From assembly GCA_037178675.1 (NCBI GenBank), contig JAYMGJ010000663.1:1-45508 (forward strand): a stretch of DNA of 45,508 nucleotides. Reading direction: 5' to 3'. Both the position numbers and the translations under genes were made by a program. The DNA comes from Scleroderma bovista (Eukaryota; Basidiomycota; Agaricomycetes; Boletales; Sclerodermataceae). The notes below the pieces were generated by a model that did not search any database, was not told the DNA's origin, and worked only from the letters and a program-made list of their open reading frames with translations. Below are positions 44,580 to 45,508 of this stretch, piece after piece. How positions within the stretch are numbered: position 1 is the stretch's first letter; each line of letters starts with the position of its first letter.

Positions 44580-45508
44580 CTACGGGAACGATGTGCTTAC
44601 CAGTTTCAACCGAGAATTCAGTGGCATAGAGAGATACATCTCCGGCGAAGGCAACCGAAAATTGTCCAACTCCAGGATGCAGTTTTCTTTGAGGACTTTG
44701 TACAGCCGAGGGAATTTGAAACCGACAGCGGGGTCATTAGATTCATAAGAGCGTACAAGTTTCACATGCAACTTTCGCAGCCCTAATGCTTGTCGATCAA
44801 CAAGCCAAGCCGAGAACTGGTCGGATTCTAGCCATTTGGGATGCAGCCCACATAAGGACAAGCTCTCGAGTTCCGTCCAGAGGTCTATGGGACGACGGGC
44901 ACGAGCATTGCTCAGTGTAGGGTCGAAAAGGTGAGGTAAGTGATGTGTCCTCAATTCCACATGACGTACGCCAGGGAAAGCCTCACAAAGAGTAATGGCA
45001 TCGGCATAGAGTAGTTCAGGAGTGTTCGTGTCCGTGAAACGATAAAAGGTGAGGTGGCGGACACTGGTGAATTTAGAGCGAAGTCCATGCAATGCAACAG
45101 AAGGTGGATCGTCAGAATCGAAAGAATTGTATTCGAAGCGTTCGAGATTCGGTGCCACAATTGCACCCATGAGTCGCCCCCGCCGGCAGCATACGTCAAG
45201 CTTCTTCAGAGCTGGGAAGTAAATACTGTTGGGTTGGGGGGAGAATGCCCCTGGGAGTCCTGAGAGTGAAAGCTTCGTCAATGCCTGCGTTGGAATCAAG
45301 TGTGGGAATAACGGATAGTCAACGGGGCAGCCATAGAAATCCAGGTTGAGAGTTTTTAATGCGGTGACTGGTGGAAAATCACCGTGCTTAGCAACGAACT
45401 CGACGAGTTCCAAATGTTCAAGGGCTGGGACACGAGCTGGGCAAAGGAAGGCCAGGGAAGTCTTACAATATGAGAGTGCAACAGATTTGAGAGAGGGAAA
45501 TCGCAAGT
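44580..45508 (-). CDS. leucine-rich-repeat F-box-like protein, C-terminal part (runs off right edge)
   Basis: About 309 residues are visible on the minus strand. The frame is open to the right window edge, so the N-terminus is missing. The sequence shows irregular leucine-rich repeats: Phe-Pro-Ser-Leu-Lys-Ser-Val-Ala-Leu, Ala-Leu-Glu-His-Leu-Glu-Leu, Ala-Leu-Thr-Lys-Leu-Ser-Leu-Ser-Gly-Leu-Pro, Phe-Pro-Ala-Leu-Lys-Lys-Leu-Asp-Val, Leu-Glu-Ser-Leu-Ser-Leu-Cys-Gly-Leu. Agaricomycetes have large families of such proteins with an N-terminal F-box, which recruit substrates to SCF ubiquitin ligases. The F-box itself would lie outside the window, so that assignment is inferred. The stop codon is at 44580-44582. 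No disabling change is visible. Confidence 0.75.
   Translation of the reverse strand, partial: LRFPSLKSVALSYCKTSLAFLCPARVPALEHLELVEFVAKHGDFPPVTALKTLNLDFYGCPVDYPLFPHLIPTQALTKLSLSGLPGAFSPQPNSIYFPALKKLDVCCRRGRLMGAIVAPNLERFEYNSFDSDDPPSVALHGLRSKFTSVRHLTFYRFTDTNTPELLYADAITLCEAFPGVRHVELRTHHLPHLFDPTLSNARARRPIDLWTELESLSLCGLHPKWLESDQFSAWLVDRQALGLRKLHVKLVRSYESNDPAVGFKFPRLYKVLKENCILELDNFRLPSPEMYLSMPLNSRLKLVSTSFP

Overview
The window looks like a basidiomycete nuclear chromosome, probably Agaricomycetes. Genes are cut by many 50-90 bp GT-AG introns. The gene types fit (a GH79 glucuronidase, MAF1, a KDZ transposase fused to a Ulp1 protease), and the mobile elements are copia, hAT and LTR families of fungal type. 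No rRNA, tRNA or CRISPR was recognised. No alignment tools were used, so exon ends come from splice motifs, reading phase and family conservation.

Layout. 1-11170 is mostly genic: the 3' tip of a second SDR gene at the left edge, a 313-bp hAT-like MITE with an 8-bp target duplication, two unknown small genes, a complete 4-exon SDR gene and a complete 10-exon GH79 gene with micro-exons. 11171-27600 is a nest of repeats. A copia retrotransposon (5' LTR, half-tRNA primer site, gag-protease-integrase) is interrupted at 13858. Its reverse transcriptase lies 9.5 kb away on the other strand. Between them are two 2,343-bp inverted LTR-like copies, tandem repeats, and a 3.5-kb hAT element inserted in a 17-bp minisatellite.

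The 4-bp target duplications of the two inverted LTR copies are swapped between them. This shows that 16201-23323 was inverted by recombination between the copies. Undoing the inversion rejoins both the copia pol gene and a 160-170-bp satellite.

27600-38570 holds a 5'-truncated KDZ transposase-Ulp1 gene, a convergent small gene and an 11-exon gene of about 1,475 codons. That last gene contains a tandemly triplicated phase-0 exon and three in-frame TGA codons. Two solo LTRs (about 1.2 kb) with different 5-bp target duplications lie here; one is inside the KDZ-Ulp1 gene and one abuts the TATA box of the large gene. These genes may be parts of one large KDZ-type element.

38570-45508 returns to low repeat density: a gene-poor stretch, a single-exon MAF1 gene (RNA polymerase III repressor) on the minus strand, two hairpin-forming palindromes upstream of it, and a leucine-rich-repeat F-box-like protein gene running off the right edge.
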